A program made the position numbers and the translations under genes. The notes beneath the pieces are model-generated. The model did no database searches. It had not been told where the DNA came from and saw nothing but the letters and a program-made list of their open reading frames with translations. 26,353 nucleotides of DNA, taken from positions 1-26,353 of IMG/VR virus record IMGVR_UViG_3300017750_000091; one strand, written 5' to 3'. This document shows, in pieces, positions 1-7,130 of the stretch. The stretch comes from a virus. Every line of letters starts with the position of its first letter. The stretch's first letter is position 1.

Positions 1-104
1 ACAGACCTTATCGAATAACTTATGAGGAAGTTAGTAATGATACAAGACCTATACAAACGAAAAAGGTCCTTGGAGTTGAAGTGGGAACAGGAGCATCTAT
101 CTAA
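1..104 (+). CDS. 3' end of an upstream gene (partial, frame 3), unknown structural protein
   Basis: Frame 3 is open from the window edge to a TAA at 102-104 and reads as 33 residues containing RPYRITYEEV and VLGVEVGTGASI. The codons (AGA, GGA, ACA, GAA) look like those of the other phage genes, and the peptide alternates hydrophobic and polar residues as a real C-terminal beta region would. If coding, it overlaps the next gene by about 68 bases in a different frame. From its position before a decoration protein it could end a portal, capsid or head protein, but the fragment is too short to name. A shorter frame-2 reading ending with TGA at 23-25 is the alternative. Confidence 0.45.
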   Translation, partial: RPYRITYEEVSNDTRPIQTKKVLGVEVGTGASI

Positions 105-246
105 CGGTAGATATACTCTTGAGATGGTCAGAATTGATGACAAAGTTAAGCAAATCATCACTGATATTAAGCTTGAAGAAGCTGAAATTGCCCACAGGCA
201 AAACACTGCAGAAGGTGTTGCTCCACAAGTTTCTGTAGCTACTTAA
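37..246 (+). CDS. Small charged coiled-coil protein, unknown function
   Basis: The product is about 69 residues from the ATG at 37. I prefer this to the ATG at 22 because GAGGAAG at 25-31 is a good ribosome binding site for 37, while the first ATG has none. A third in-frame ATG at 123 would give only 41 residues. The protein is highly charged and predicted helical (LYKRKRSLELKWEQEHL, then IDDKVKQIITDIKLEEAEIA), with a short Ala/Val/Thr tail, so it looks like a small coiled-coil. Its first third overlaps the end of the preceding frame-3 gene, and codon choice there is atypical (AGG, CGA, CTA, TTG). No family is recognised. Its place before the decoration gene suggests a minor head or scaffold-like role (inference only). 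Confidence 0.6.
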   Translation: MIQDLYKRKRSLELKWEQEHLSNGRYTLEMVRIDDKVKQIITDIKLEEAEIAHRQNTAEGVAPQVSVAT

Positions 247-294
247 TAAAAAAGCTACATCGTTGGATAAATCCACTCCACACTACAGGCTCTC

Positions 295-323
295 TTGCGC
301 TCTACTCAAAACTGTTGTATAAA
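295..323 (+). promoter_or_regulatory. Possible sigma70-like promoter upstream of the decoration gene
   Basis: TTGCGC (295-300) and TATAAA (318-323) are separated by 17 bases. The -10 element matches five of six consensus positions but the -35 only three. It lies in the only gap of more than 100 bases in the window, ahead of what is probably a highly expressed virion gene. The assignment is weak and made by eye. Confidence 0.3.
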
Positions 324-354
324 AAGCACACTAAGATTATTAAGACATAAATTG

Positions 355-380
355 GTTATTCTTTTCTTAGGAAGAATAAC
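355..380 (+). promoter_or_regulatory. Hairpin in the leader of the decoration gene
   Basis: GTTATTCTT (355-363) pairs perfectly with AAGAATAAC (372-380) around an 8-base loop. It ends 7 bases before a full AGGAGG ribosome binding site (388-393), which is 10 bases from the ATG at 404. No T-run follows, so it is not an intrinsic terminator. A role in mRNA processing or stability, or in presenting the ribosome binding site, is inferred. Confidence 0.45.
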
Positions 381-403
381 TGGCGCTAGGAGGCGCTGAT
401 TAT

Positions 404-1222
404 ATGACAACACACTTTAAAAATGGAGTCACTAACGTAGTAGGAAAAGACGGAGGTTCTTCTATATTTAGCGGAATTAAACAACCTATTATTACAGGTG
501 GATACGAACAAGAACAAGCGTACCAAAACGACTGGCAACTTTTCAACGATGAAGATTGGACAGAAACATCAACAGGTGGATCTGACTTTCAATTAGTTGA
601 ATATGCTGGTGGATGGTTAAGACAAGGAGATAATGCTCCTGCCGCTGGTGAAGTTCAAGGTATTGCAGGACCAGGAGTTTGGCAATACAATCAAAACCAA
701 AAATGGTGGTTTGAAACTAGCATTGCAATAACTGACGTAACTGAGCTAAACGCTTGGGTTGGATTTGCAAATAGCGGTTATGCAGACTCAGATACTTTAC
801 CAACTGATGGTATTGGATTCTCACACCTACAAGATACAACTTCAATTCAATTCATTTCTAGAAAAAATGGAGCAGGTGTATCTTTTGATATGTTAGACTC
901 AGCAGGCGGATCTACTTTTGCTATGTTGGATTCTACTTTACCTACACAAACAGCTACAACACAACTAAAACCAACTAACTCAGTTAGATTAGGTTTTGTT
1001 TATCAACCAGCTGGAAGTGAAGTCGGTGTTACTGCAAATCAATTCAAATTGTACTTAAACGGAAATCCTGTTGGAGTGCAAGCAGCTACAACTGTACCAG
1101 ATGATGTTCAGCTAGGTCTTAACATTATGGGTGCACACAAAGGAACAGTTGCTAATCATTTAGTATGTGATTACTTCAATACGTTCCAATCTAGAGTTGC
1201 TGGAACTGGTGTAAGCGCGTAA
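404..1222 (+). CDS. Capsid decoration-type virion protein with LamG/ConA-like beta-sandwich
   Basis: The 272-residue protein begins with MTTHFKNGVTNV, a start typical of an abundant marine-phage structural family. It continues with an acidic/aromatic stretch (QLFNDEDWTET) and then a jelly-roll-like pattern: WWFETSIAITDV near residue 105, GIGFSHLQDTTSIQFISR near 137, RLGFVYQP near 195, KLYLNGNPVG near 215 and a final VCDYFNTFQSR strand. Spacing and strand order resemble LamG/concanavalin-like capsid surface proteins. A full AGGAGG site precedes the ATG, a hairpin lies in the leader, and a strong terminator follows. All this fits a high-copy virion protein encoded next to the capsid gene, which would lie upstream outside the window. 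It could also be a head fibre. Function is inferred from family pattern, not homology search. Confidence 0.65.
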   Translation: MTTHFKNGVTNVVGKDGGSSIFSGIKQPIITGGYEQEQAYQNDWQLFNDEDWTETSTGGSDFQLVEYAGGWLRQGDNAPAAGEVQGIAGPGVWQYNQNQKWWFETSIAITDVTELNAWVGFANSGYADSDTLPTDGIGFSHLQDTTSIQFISRKNGAGVSFDMLDSAGGSTFAMLDSTLPTQTATTQLKPTNSVRLGFVYQPAGSEVGVTANQFKLYLNGNPVGVQAATTVPDDVQLGLNIMGAHKGTVANHLVCDYFNTFQSRVAGTGVSA

Positions 1223-1233
1223 TACAAATAATT

Positions 1234-1258
1234 AAAGTGCTCCTTCGGGAGCACTTTT
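1234..1258 (+). terminator. Intrinsic terminator with UUCG tetraloop
   Basis: AAAGTGCTCC (1234-1243) and GGAGCACTTT (1248-1257) form a perfect 10-bp stem closed by TTCG, with a short T-tract (1255-1258). It lies 11 bases after the stop of the decoration gene and just before the next ribosome binding site. The T-run is short, so partial termination or 3'-end stabilisation is likely. This would make the upstream gene more abundant than the downstream operon. Confidence 0.8.
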
Positions 1259-1274
1259 AATAAGGAGAAACATT

Positions 1275-1604
1275 ATGGCAATAGGCGGCGGTGGATCATT
1301 TTCAAGTGATCAAACAACGTTACAAAAAGATACTGGTGCTATATCACTGTTAAGAGTAGGTAGAGCTAGAATTACTTCTATTCAAGGTAGAGGCGAAGCA
1401 GGTTCTGTTTTACTTTTACACGATAGTGCTACAACAGGTGGTGCAGGTGCAGGTAACTTAGTAGCAACTTTTAAATACGATACTGAAGGTTTAGCAGTTT
1501 ATGTTCCAGGTTCTGGAATTCTTTGTAAAGATGGAATTTGTGCAACCTTAACACAAACAGGTGGAGCTGACGGAAGCGTTACGTTAACTATTACAGGAGC
1601 GTAG
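1275..1604 (+). CDS. Small beta-rich structural protein, unknown function
   Basis: This 109-residue protein starts with MAIGGGGSFSSDQ and is otherwise a run of predicted short beta strands: ISLLRVGRARITSIQGR, GSVLLLHDSATT, LVATFKYD, GLAVYVPGSGILC and GSVTLTITGA. It resembles small beta-barrel or sandwich proteins that decorate phage heads or tails, and in style it parallels the 117-residue protein at 18098. AAGGAG at 1262-1267 lies 7 bases before the ATG. It is the first gene after the terminator, so it depends on read-through or an unseen promoter. No catalytic motif is visible. A decoration or stabilisation role is inferred. Confidence 0.55.
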   Translation: MAIGGGGSFSSDQTTLQKDTGAISLLRVGRARITSIQGRGEAGSVLLLHDSATTGGAGAGNLVATFKYDTEGLAVYVPGSGILCKDGICATLTQTGGADGSVTLTITGA

Positions 1605-1605
1605 T

Positions 1606-2550
1606 ATGTCTAACACTACCTCTGGTTCTTATGTTTTTGATAAGAACCTCGGAATCGATGAAATTATTGAAGATGCGTACGAACGTATCGGTATGCAAGG
1701 AGTCTCTGGCTATCAGTTAAAGACAGCCAAGAGATCCTTGAATATTTTATTTTCTGAATGGGGCAATAGAGGCTTGCAATTTTGGGAAGTTAAAAATCAA
1801 AACGTAGCTTTGATTGATGGACAAGCTGTATATACTTTTTACCGTTCACCAACAGATGGTTTATCTAGTGGAATTACTACAACGTTATCGGCAGGAATAA
1901 ATGCTAGTGTAGCAACTATTGGAGTTGCATCTGTTAGTGGAATGCCTACGACAGGCGGAATTATAAAAATTAATAGTGAAGAAATTTCTTACTCAGGAAT
2001 ATCAAGTTTAAATTTAACTGGTTGTGTAAGAGGCCTTAATGGTACTACAGCAGCTATTCATAACTCTGCAGACACCGTAACTCAGTTTCCAAATGGAATG
2101 ACAGATATTCAAGAAGCTAACTACAGAGTTGCTTCTACAAATGTTGATACACCTATGACAAAAATTAGTAGATCACAGTATCAAGGATTTTCAAATAAAA
2201 CAGATAAAGGTTTACCAACTCAATATTGGGTTCAAAGATTTATAGATAAAGTTACAATGACTTTATATTTAACTCCTGGTAGTTCTCAGGCAGGTAATTT
2301 TATAAATTTTTATTACACAAAAAGAATTGATGATGTAGGTGCTTATACAAATGCAAGTGATGTACCATATAGATTTGTTCCTTGTATGATTGCAGGTTTA
2401 TCATATTATCTAGCGGTAAAATATGCACCGCAAAGAGTACAGGAATTAAAATTATTATATGAAGATGAATTGTTAAGAGCAGAAGATGAAGACGGTTCTT
2501 CTAACTCTACATACATTTCACCTAAAATATATTATCCGGGTATTGGTTAA
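1606..2550 (+). CDS. P22 gp4-like tail adaptor / head-completion protein with inserted module
   Basis: The 314-residue protein has an N-terminal helical region (residues 17-62: IDEIIEDAYERIGM, then TAKRSLNILFSEWGNRG and LQFWEV) characteristic of P22 gp4-like tail accessory factors, which attach the tail to the portal ring. Residues about 89-160 are an inserted beta module (TTTLSAGIN ... EEISYSG ... LTGCVRGLNGTTAAIH) that recurs in two other proteins of this window. The gp4-like core then resumes (YWVQRFIDKVTMTLYLTP, FYYTKRIDD, and helices around AGLSYYLAVKYAPQRVQELK). It starts one base after the previous stop, with an AGGAG site. It ends in TAATG, shared with the next gene. Confidence 0.65.
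   Translation: MSNTTSGSYVFDKNLGIDEIIEDAYERIGMQGVSGYQLKTAKRSLNILFSEWGNRGLQFWEVKNQNVALIDGQAVYTFYRSPTDGLSSGITTTLSAGINASVATIGVASVSGMPTTGGIIKINSEEISYSGISSLNLTGCVRGLNGTTAAIHNSADTVTQFPNGMTDIQEANYRVASTNVDTPMTKISRSQYQGFSNKTDKGLPTQYWVQRFIDKVTMTLYLTPGSSQAGNFINFYYTKRIDDVGAYTNASDVPYRFVPCMIAGLSYYLAVKYAPQRVQELKLLYEDELLRAEDEDGSSNSTYISPKIYYPGIG
1870..2085 (+). repeat. Recurring tail module, copy 1 (protein level)
   Basis: It encodes residues about 89-160 of the gp4-like protein. The pattern is T-T-L, then an A-T-I strand, G-G-I-I-K-I, E-E-I-S-Y, L-T-G-C-V-R-G-x-N-G-T and a final A-x-H. The same order of motifs occurs at 2916-3176 and 15293-15517. Nucleotide identity is not obvious by eye, so the copies are old. 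Confidence 0.6.
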
Positions 2551-3347
2551 TGACAACTTTTGCGCAAGGTAAATATGCATTAGCAATATCTGATAGATCA
2601 GGCATGGCTTTTCCATATAATGAAATGGTTAGAGAATGGAATGGTGCTTTAGTTCACATATCAGAATACGAACCCAAACAACCACAATTAGATCCTAAAC
2701 CAACAAGTGCAGATCCACAAGCTTTACAAAGAGCAAGACCTGCAAGAACTGAATTTCCTACAGAAGATTTCTTACCAGAAAATCCTTTTGTAACAGCTTC
2801 AAACACAACTTTAAAAATTAATTTTCCAAATGGTGGTCTTTTATTAGATGACCAGGTTAGGTTTCGTAACGTTAAATCATCAGTAGGTGGTGTAGCAGTT
2901 GCAACATTGCAATTGTCAACAACTTTAAACGGAGCTATTACAGATACAGCTACTACAATTGATCTAACAGATGGCTCAGAGTTTCCAACATCTGGTTTTA
3001 TAGTTATTGAAAAAGTAAATAGTGAAACTGGAATTTTCGAAAACGAAGTTATTGAGTACACGGGTAGAACTTCAAATCAACTAACGGGTTGTGTAAGAGG
3101 GACAAGTGCACCATACAGAGGCGTGTCTCCTGAGTCGACAACAGCAAGATCTCATTCTAATTTAGCAAAAGTTTTTGGGTCTTATAAAGTGGCATCTTTA
3201 AATACTACTTCAGTTGAAGGAACAGGCCAGCCACAATTTTCAACTCAATTTGATGGAATAAATGTTACATTAGTTAGTGCTGCTAGCAGCACAGAAACAG
3301 GAGGCGGTTTTCAGTGTACAATTGGACCCGTTAATGATAGAGGTTAA
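2550..3347 (+). CDS. Marine-phage tail-region protein carrying the recurring module
   Basis: The 265-residue protein has a conserved-looking N-terminus (ALAISDRSGMAFPYNEMVREW, residues 10-30, continuing to a YEPKQPQL segment). I associate this with marine phage proteins encoded between the tail adaptors. A Pro/Ala-rich linker follows (50-80), then a beta region with NFPNGGLLLDDQVRFRNV. Residues about 123-209 are the recurring module (LSTTLNGAI, TTIDLTDGSEFPTSG, EVIEYTG, LTGCVRGT). The C-terminus ends in a beta segment GFQCTIGPVND. Start and stop are coupled to both neighbours, the upstream junction being TAATG. A role in head-tail joining is inferred from position. No enzymatic signature is seen. 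Confidence 0.55.
   Translation: MTTFAQGKYALAISDRSGMAFPYNEMVREWNGALVHISEYEPKQPQLDPKPTSADPQALQRARPARTEFPTEDFLPENPFVTASNTTLKINFPNGGLLLDDQVRFRNVKSSVGGVAVATLQLSTTLNGAITDTATTIDLTDGSEFPTSGFIVIEKVNSETGIFENEVIEYTGRTSNQLTGCVRGTSAPYRGVSPESTTARSHSNLAKVFGSYKVASLNTTSVEGTGQPQFSTQFDGINVTLVSAASSTETGGGFQCTIGPVNDRG
2916..3176 (+). repeat. Recurring tail module, copy 2 (protein level)
   Basis: It encodes residues about 123-209 of the preceding CDS. It has the same motif order as copies 1 and 3: TTL, TTIDLTDGSEFPTSG, EVIEYTG, LTGCVRGT, then a histidine near ARSH. It carries about 10-15 extra residues before the E-V-I-E-Y strand and around APYRGVSPES. Confidence 0.6.
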
Positions 3348-3349
3348 TT

Positions 3350-4081
3350 ATGTCTGGAATAAGTTATAACGATTTAGTTACAAATATTAGAAACTACACA
3401 GAAGTAGATGACACTGTACTAACAACTGCTGTCCTAGAAAATATAATTTTAAATGCACAACAAAAAATTTTTTTAGATGTCCCTATGGACTCTGATAGAT
3501 TTGCATCACAAGGTACGTTTGTTGCAGATGATAATACTATCAATGTTCCTGCAGGAGCATTTTTTGTAAGAGGTATAGAAGTATTTGAGTCTACAGCTAA
3601 TACAAATGGAGTTGGTCAATGGTTAGAGAAAAAAGATCAAACATATATCTCAGAGTATATAGGAAAATTAACTGGATCAGAAGGAGATAGAACAGCACAA
3701 GACGTGACTGGTTTACCAAGATATTACTCAATGTTTGGTGGAGCAACTGGATTAGGTACAACCACATCTGGAGGTATTTATGTAGCTCCTACACCTGACG
3801 CCAATTACTTATTCAATATATATTATAACAAAATGCCGGCTACTTTAGAGTCCAGCAATCAGACTAATTATGTCAGTCAGTATTTCCCACAAGGGCTTTT
3901 ATATGCTTGTCTTGTAGAAGCATATGGATTTTTAAAAGGTCCAATGGATATGTTGACATTATATGAAAATAAATATAAACAAGAGGTACAGAAGTTTGCA
4001 GGAGTGCAACTCGGTAGACGAAGAAGAGATGATTATACTGACGGTACTGTTAGAATTAAAGTCCCTTCCCCGTCGCCTTAA
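3350..4081 (+). CDS. SU10-type tail adaptor protein
   Basis: This 243-residue protein has the hallmarks of the podovirus adaptor family described for phage SU10, which forms a ring between portal and nozzle. An N-terminal helical pair (YNDLVTNIRNYTEV, VLENIILNAQQKIFLDVP) is followed by FVADDNTINVPAGAFFVRGIEV, LEKKDQTYISEY, LPRYYSMFG, and YYNKMPATL with C-terminal helices (LLYACLVEAYGFLKG, LYENKYKQEVQKFA). The tail is basic (LGRRRRDDY), as would suit contact with DNA or an acidic ring. It starts two bases after the previous stop with AGAGG as ribosome site. It differs from the gp4-like gene at 1606, so the phage encodes two adaptor-type proteins. Confidence 0.7.
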   Translation: MSGISYNDLVTNIRNYTEVDDTVLTTAVLENIILNAQQKIFLDVPMDSDRFASQGTFVADDNTINVPAGAFFVRGIEVFESTANTNGVGQWLEKKDQTYISEYIGKLTGSEGDRTAQDVTGLPRYYSMFGGATGLGTTTSGGIYVAPTPDANYLFNIYYNKMPATLESSNQTNYVSQYFPQGLLYACLVEAYGFLKGPMDMLTLYENKYKQEVQKFAGVQLGRRRRDDYTDGTVRIKVPSPSP

Positions 4082-4095
4082 TAAGGAGATTAATT

Positions 4096-4545
4096 ATGGC
4101 AATAACATCAGCAATATGTTCAAGCTTTAAGCAAGAACTATTACAAGGTAAACACAGTTTAGATACTTCTGGAAACGGAGGTGATAGTTTCAAACTTGCA
4201 ATGTACACTAGTTCTGCATCTTTGGGAGCTGCTACAACTGCTTATTCAACATCACAAGAAATTTCAGGAAGTGGATACAGTGCTGGTGGAGCAGCGTTGA
4301 CTAACACTGGAGTAGGCTTAACTAGTACAACTGCATTTACAGATTTTTCTGATATCAGTTTTACAAGTGCTTCATTCACAGCTAACGGTTGTTTAATTTA
4401 CAACACAACTACGGCTGGCGGATCTGGTACTACAAATGCGGTTTGTGTAATAGCGTTTGGCGGAGATAAAACAGTTTCTTCAGGAACTTTTACTATTCAG
4501 TTTCCAACTAACGATTCTAGCTCAGCGATAATTAGATTAACATAA
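4096..4545 (+). CDS. Small tail/virion beta protein, Ser/Thr/Gly-rich
   Basis: The 149-residue product has the pattern SSFKQELLQGKH, FKLAMYTSSASLG, TTAYS, EISGSGYSAGG and then repeated short strands ending FGGDKTVSSGTFTIQFP. This is a widespread marine-phage family of virion proteins, usually encoded beside tail fibres. No transmembrane segment or catalytic motif is seen. AAGGAG precedes the ATG. The next gene follows after 13 bases, with its ribosome site inside a small inverted repeat. A tail-fibre or collar component is likely. The exact location in the virion cannot be told. Confidence 0.55.
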   Translation: MAITSAICSSFKQELLQGKHSLDTSGNGGDSFKLAMYTSSASLGAATTAYSTSQEISGSGYSAGGAALTNTGVGLTSTTAFTDFSDISFTSASFTANGCLIYNTTTAGGSGTTNAVCVIAFGGDKTVSSGTFTIQFPTNDSSSAIIRLT

Positions 4546-4558
4546 GGAGGAAGTCCTT
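4544..4558 (+). promoter_or_regulatory. Inverted repeat covering the ribosome binding site
   Basis: AAGGA (4544-4548) can pair with TCCTT (4554-4558) across GGAAG, hiding the AAGGAGG site directly in front of the ATG at 4559. The stem is only 5 bp, so any translational control is speculative. Confidence 0.3.
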
Positions 4559-5887
4559 ATGGCTGACCAAACTTATACGGTAACGGTCGCATCCGGTACA
4601 TTATATATTTCCGGAGGAACAGGAAATGTTTTTTATCTTGATGGCGTTCGTAACATGGATGTTAAGTGGGTCAAAGGCGGCACACTTCGTTTCGATCAAA
4701 GCGATGCTTCAAACAATATGCACCCTTTGCTGTTTACAAACAGCACAAGTGATCCTGGTAATAATATTATTACATCTGGGGTTACATATTATTTAGATGG
4801 GGCCAGCAATCAATCTGATTACACCAACTTATCTAATTTTAATTCTGCTACTGTTAGGTATATAGAAATTGCTCCTGCTACAGAAATAGATTTTCATTAT
4901 TATTGTTATATTCATGGCATCGGAATGGGTGGTGCAATGGATATCACACAGAACACGTATGGTGCAGGCAGTTGGAGCACTAACAATTGGGGTGCACAAA
5001 ATAGTACAACAGAAGTTTTAAGTGGTATAAGCATGTCATCTACACTAGGTGACTTAGCTGCTTATCCTGAAAACGGTTGGGGTCACAGTTTCTGGGGCTC
5101 TGAGCCTTGGGGAGAAAGTTATAGCCCTGTCGTTCCGTTAACAGGTTTGTCTATGTCAACTGCATTAGGTACACTTCCTTATGCACAATCTATTGAAGGT
5201 TGGGGTAGAGATGAATACGGTATTGGTGGTTGGGGTACAAACGAAACTGTTGTTGAACTAACTACTTCTTTAAGTATGGATATGTCTCAAGGTCCAGAAG
5301 CTTGGGGCGAGTCGGCATGGGGATCTGATGTATTGTGGGGTGGAGAATTAGTTATTATACCTGAAAGTATAATAGGGATAACTGGTTTAGAAGTAACCTC
5401 ATCTATTGGAACAACAACTCAAGACTTTGACATGAATTTTGATGTCACTGGAGTTTCAAGCGGTGTTGCATTAGGTACATTAGATATTAACGATGGTACT
5501 GATCACCAAGTAGGTTTAGGTAGTGTGACTATAGGATCTGCAATTGGTTCTGTTGTAAACGAACAAGCTTATGAATTAAGTAGTCAAAGCATGTCGTTTT
5601 CTACACCAGCTAATGTAAATGTTGATGACACTCAAATAATTCCAGTAAGTGGTGTTCAAATGGCATCGCAAGTAGGAAGCATAGATGTTGATAACCTCAG
5701 TGTAGGACTAACTGGTATAGCCGCATCATTTGCTGTTGGATCTACAACAGTTGCTGATATTACTGTGGGCTTGACAGGAATTGAATTTAATAGTAATTTA
5801 GGAGAAACAGGGTTTGGTGCTTTGGCGTACAAAGATATTGACATAACAGCGACGACATCGTATACAGACATAACGCATGCAGCGTAA
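4559..5887 (+). CDS. Tail fibre protein: cupredoxin-like N-domain, WG motifs and 22-residue repeats
   Basis: This 442-residue protein has three parts. Residues 1-130 look like a cupredoxin fold: TLYISGGTG, GGTLRFDQSD, then His55 in NNMHPLLFT and a C-terminal YYCYIHGIGMGG loop, giving His55, Cys116, His119 and Met123 in the order of a type 1 copper site. Residues about 135-262 contain repeated Trp-Gly motifs (GWGHSFWGSEPWGE; GWGRDEYGIGGWG; AWGESAWGS). Residues 275-416 contain seven units of about 22 residues built on TG(L/I/V)xxxxxxGT. Three related units also lie among the WG motifs. The arrangement fits a fibrous virion protein. Copper binding is inferred from residue order only. Confidence 0.6.
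   Translation: MADQTYTVTVASGTLYISGGTGNVFYLDGVRNMDVKWVKGGTLRFDQSDASNNMHPLLFTNSTSDPGNNIITSGVTYYLDGASNQSDYTNLSNFNSATVRYIEIAPATEIDFHYYCYIHGIGMGGAMDITQNTYGAGSWSTNNWGAQNSTTEVLSGISMSSTLGDLAAYPENGWGHSFWGSEPWGESYSPVVPLTGLSMSTALGTLPYAQSIEGWGRDEYGIGGWGTNETVVELTTSLSMDMSQGPEAWGESAWGSDVLWGGELVIIPESIIGITGLEVTSSIGTTTQDFDMNFDVTGVSSGVALGTLDINDGTDHQVGLGSVTIGSAIGSVVNEQAYELSSQSMSFSTPANVNVDDTQIIPVSGVQMASQVGSIDVDNLSVGLTGIAASFAVGSTTVADITVGLTGIEFNSNLGETGFGALAYKDIDITATTSYTDITHAA
5381..5806 (+). repeat. 22-residue tandem protein repeats in the tail fibre
   Basis: Units begin near residues 275, 297, 320, 341, 364, 385 and 406: TGLEVTSSIGT, TGVSSGVALGT, LGSVTIGSAIGS, SSQSMSFSTPA, SGVQMASQVGS, TGIAASFAVGS, TGIEFNSNLGE. 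Spacing is 21-23 residues. Related units at 156, 195 and 236 are spread about 40 apart by WG-rich insertions. Confidence 0.65.
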
Positions 5888-5901
5888 ATAGGAGTTTTTT
5901 T

Positions 5902-7119
5902 ATGGCATCAACATACACACCTCTCGGCGTAGAGCTAATGGCAACCGGTGAAAATGCCGGTACTTGGGGAACAAAAACAAATACAAATTTAAATATCATC
6001 GAGCAACTTGCCGGTGGAACTTCTGTAAAAACAGTTAATGGAACTGGTGCAACAACTTTAGCACCATCTGATGGCGCAACTGGAGCATCAATTGCTCACA
6101 GAGTTATTGAATTAACTGGATCTATTACAGGTAATATTACAGTTACTGTTCCATTAGATGCTCAACAATTATATGTTATTAAAAATGGAACTTCAGGAGC
6201 ATACACTGTAGAATTTACATATGTCTCTGGTTCAGGTAGTAGTGTTACTTGGCCTGCTACTGATAAAGGAACAAGATTAATTTATGCAAAAGCAGATGAT
6301 GGAACTAACCCTAACATTGTAGATGTTGGTTTTTCTCAAATCACTGGAACTGAAACTTTAACAAACAAAACTTTATCATCACCAAAAATCGATACTGGTT
6401 TATTTGATACAAACGGAAACGAGTCTATCAAATTTACTGCTACAGGTTCAGCAGTTAATGAATTTACTGTAACTAATGCTGCAACAGGTAATGATCCTTC
6501 ATTATCTGCAACAGGTGGTGACGCAAATATAGATGTAAATTTAATTGCAAAAGGAACTGGAGTAGTTCAATCAAACGGAAGCGCTGTAAAAGTAGCCGGT
6601 AAAGAAACTATCTGGATTCCTTCTTCTGCAATGTATCCAACAACTACAAATGGATGCGCAAATCTAGAACAAACAGAATTAACAGCTGGTCAACCAGAAC
6701 TTAAATCATTGGACTTCGATCCTTCTTCTGACGAGAATGCACAATTTGCTGTTGCATTTCCAAAGTCTTGGGATCCATCACAACTTCTAATGTATCAAGT
6801 TTTTTGGACAGCTAACTCAACAAACACAGGTAACTGTATTTGGAATTTAAAAGGTGTGGCAGCGGCAAATGACGACGCGATTGATGCAGCATTCGGTACT
6901 GGAATTGATATTACTGATGCTCACAGTGGAACAGCTAACGATCTAAATGTTACAGCTCAAAGTGCTTCAGTAACTGTTGCTGGTTCTCCAGCAGCTGATG
7001 AAGAAGTATTCTTTAACATCTCTAGAGACGCTAATGCTGGTGGCGATACATTCACAGGTGACGCTAAACTACTAGGGATCAAATTATTCTTTGCTACTAA
7101 TCTGCCTAACGACGCATAA
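5902..7119 (+). CDS. Tail fibre protein with TLTNKTL motif and distinct C-terminal domain
   Basis: The 405-residue protein starts with TYTPLGVELMATGENAGTWG, an N-terminal attachment motif common in marine phage and cyanophage tail fibres (GENxGTWG). Residues 152-163 contain TLTNKTLSSPKI, the classic phage tail-fibre repeat element. Before it lies a beta domain (IELTGSITGNITVTVP, YTVEFTYVSG). After it come a short Ser/Thr/Asn-rich stalk with FTATGSAVNEFTVT and LIAKGTGVVQ, then a C-terminal domain from about 234 (ETIWIPSSAMYPTT) to the end, probably exposed at the tip. SD AGGAG lies in front of the ATG. It is a candidate receptor-contact or fibre shaft protein. Confidence 0.75.
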   Translation: MASTYTPLGVELMATGENAGTWGTKTNTNLNIIEQLAGGTSVKTVNGTGATTLAPSDGATGASIAHRVIELTGSITGNITVTVPLDAQQLYVIKNGTSGAYTVEFTYVSGSGSSVTWPATDKGTRLIYAKADDGTNPNIVDVGFSQITGTETLTNKTLSSPKIDTGLFDTNGNESIKFTATGSAVNEFTVTNAATGNDPSLSATGGDANIDVNLIAKGTGVVQSNGSAVKVAGKETIWIPSSAMYPTTTNGCANLEQTELTAGQPELKSLDFDPSSDENAQFAVAFPKSWDPSQLLMYQVFWTANSTNTGNCIWNLKGVAAANDDAIDAAFGTGIDITDAHSGTANDLNVTAQSASVTVAGSPAADEEVFFNISRDANAGGDTFTGDAKLLGIKLFFATNLPNDA

Positions 7120-7130
7120 TAGGAGGAATT

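Noticed and set aside
2654-3061. 135-residue minus-strand open frame
   Set aside because: It is the shadow of the module-bearing tail gene. No ribosome site or recognisable domain.
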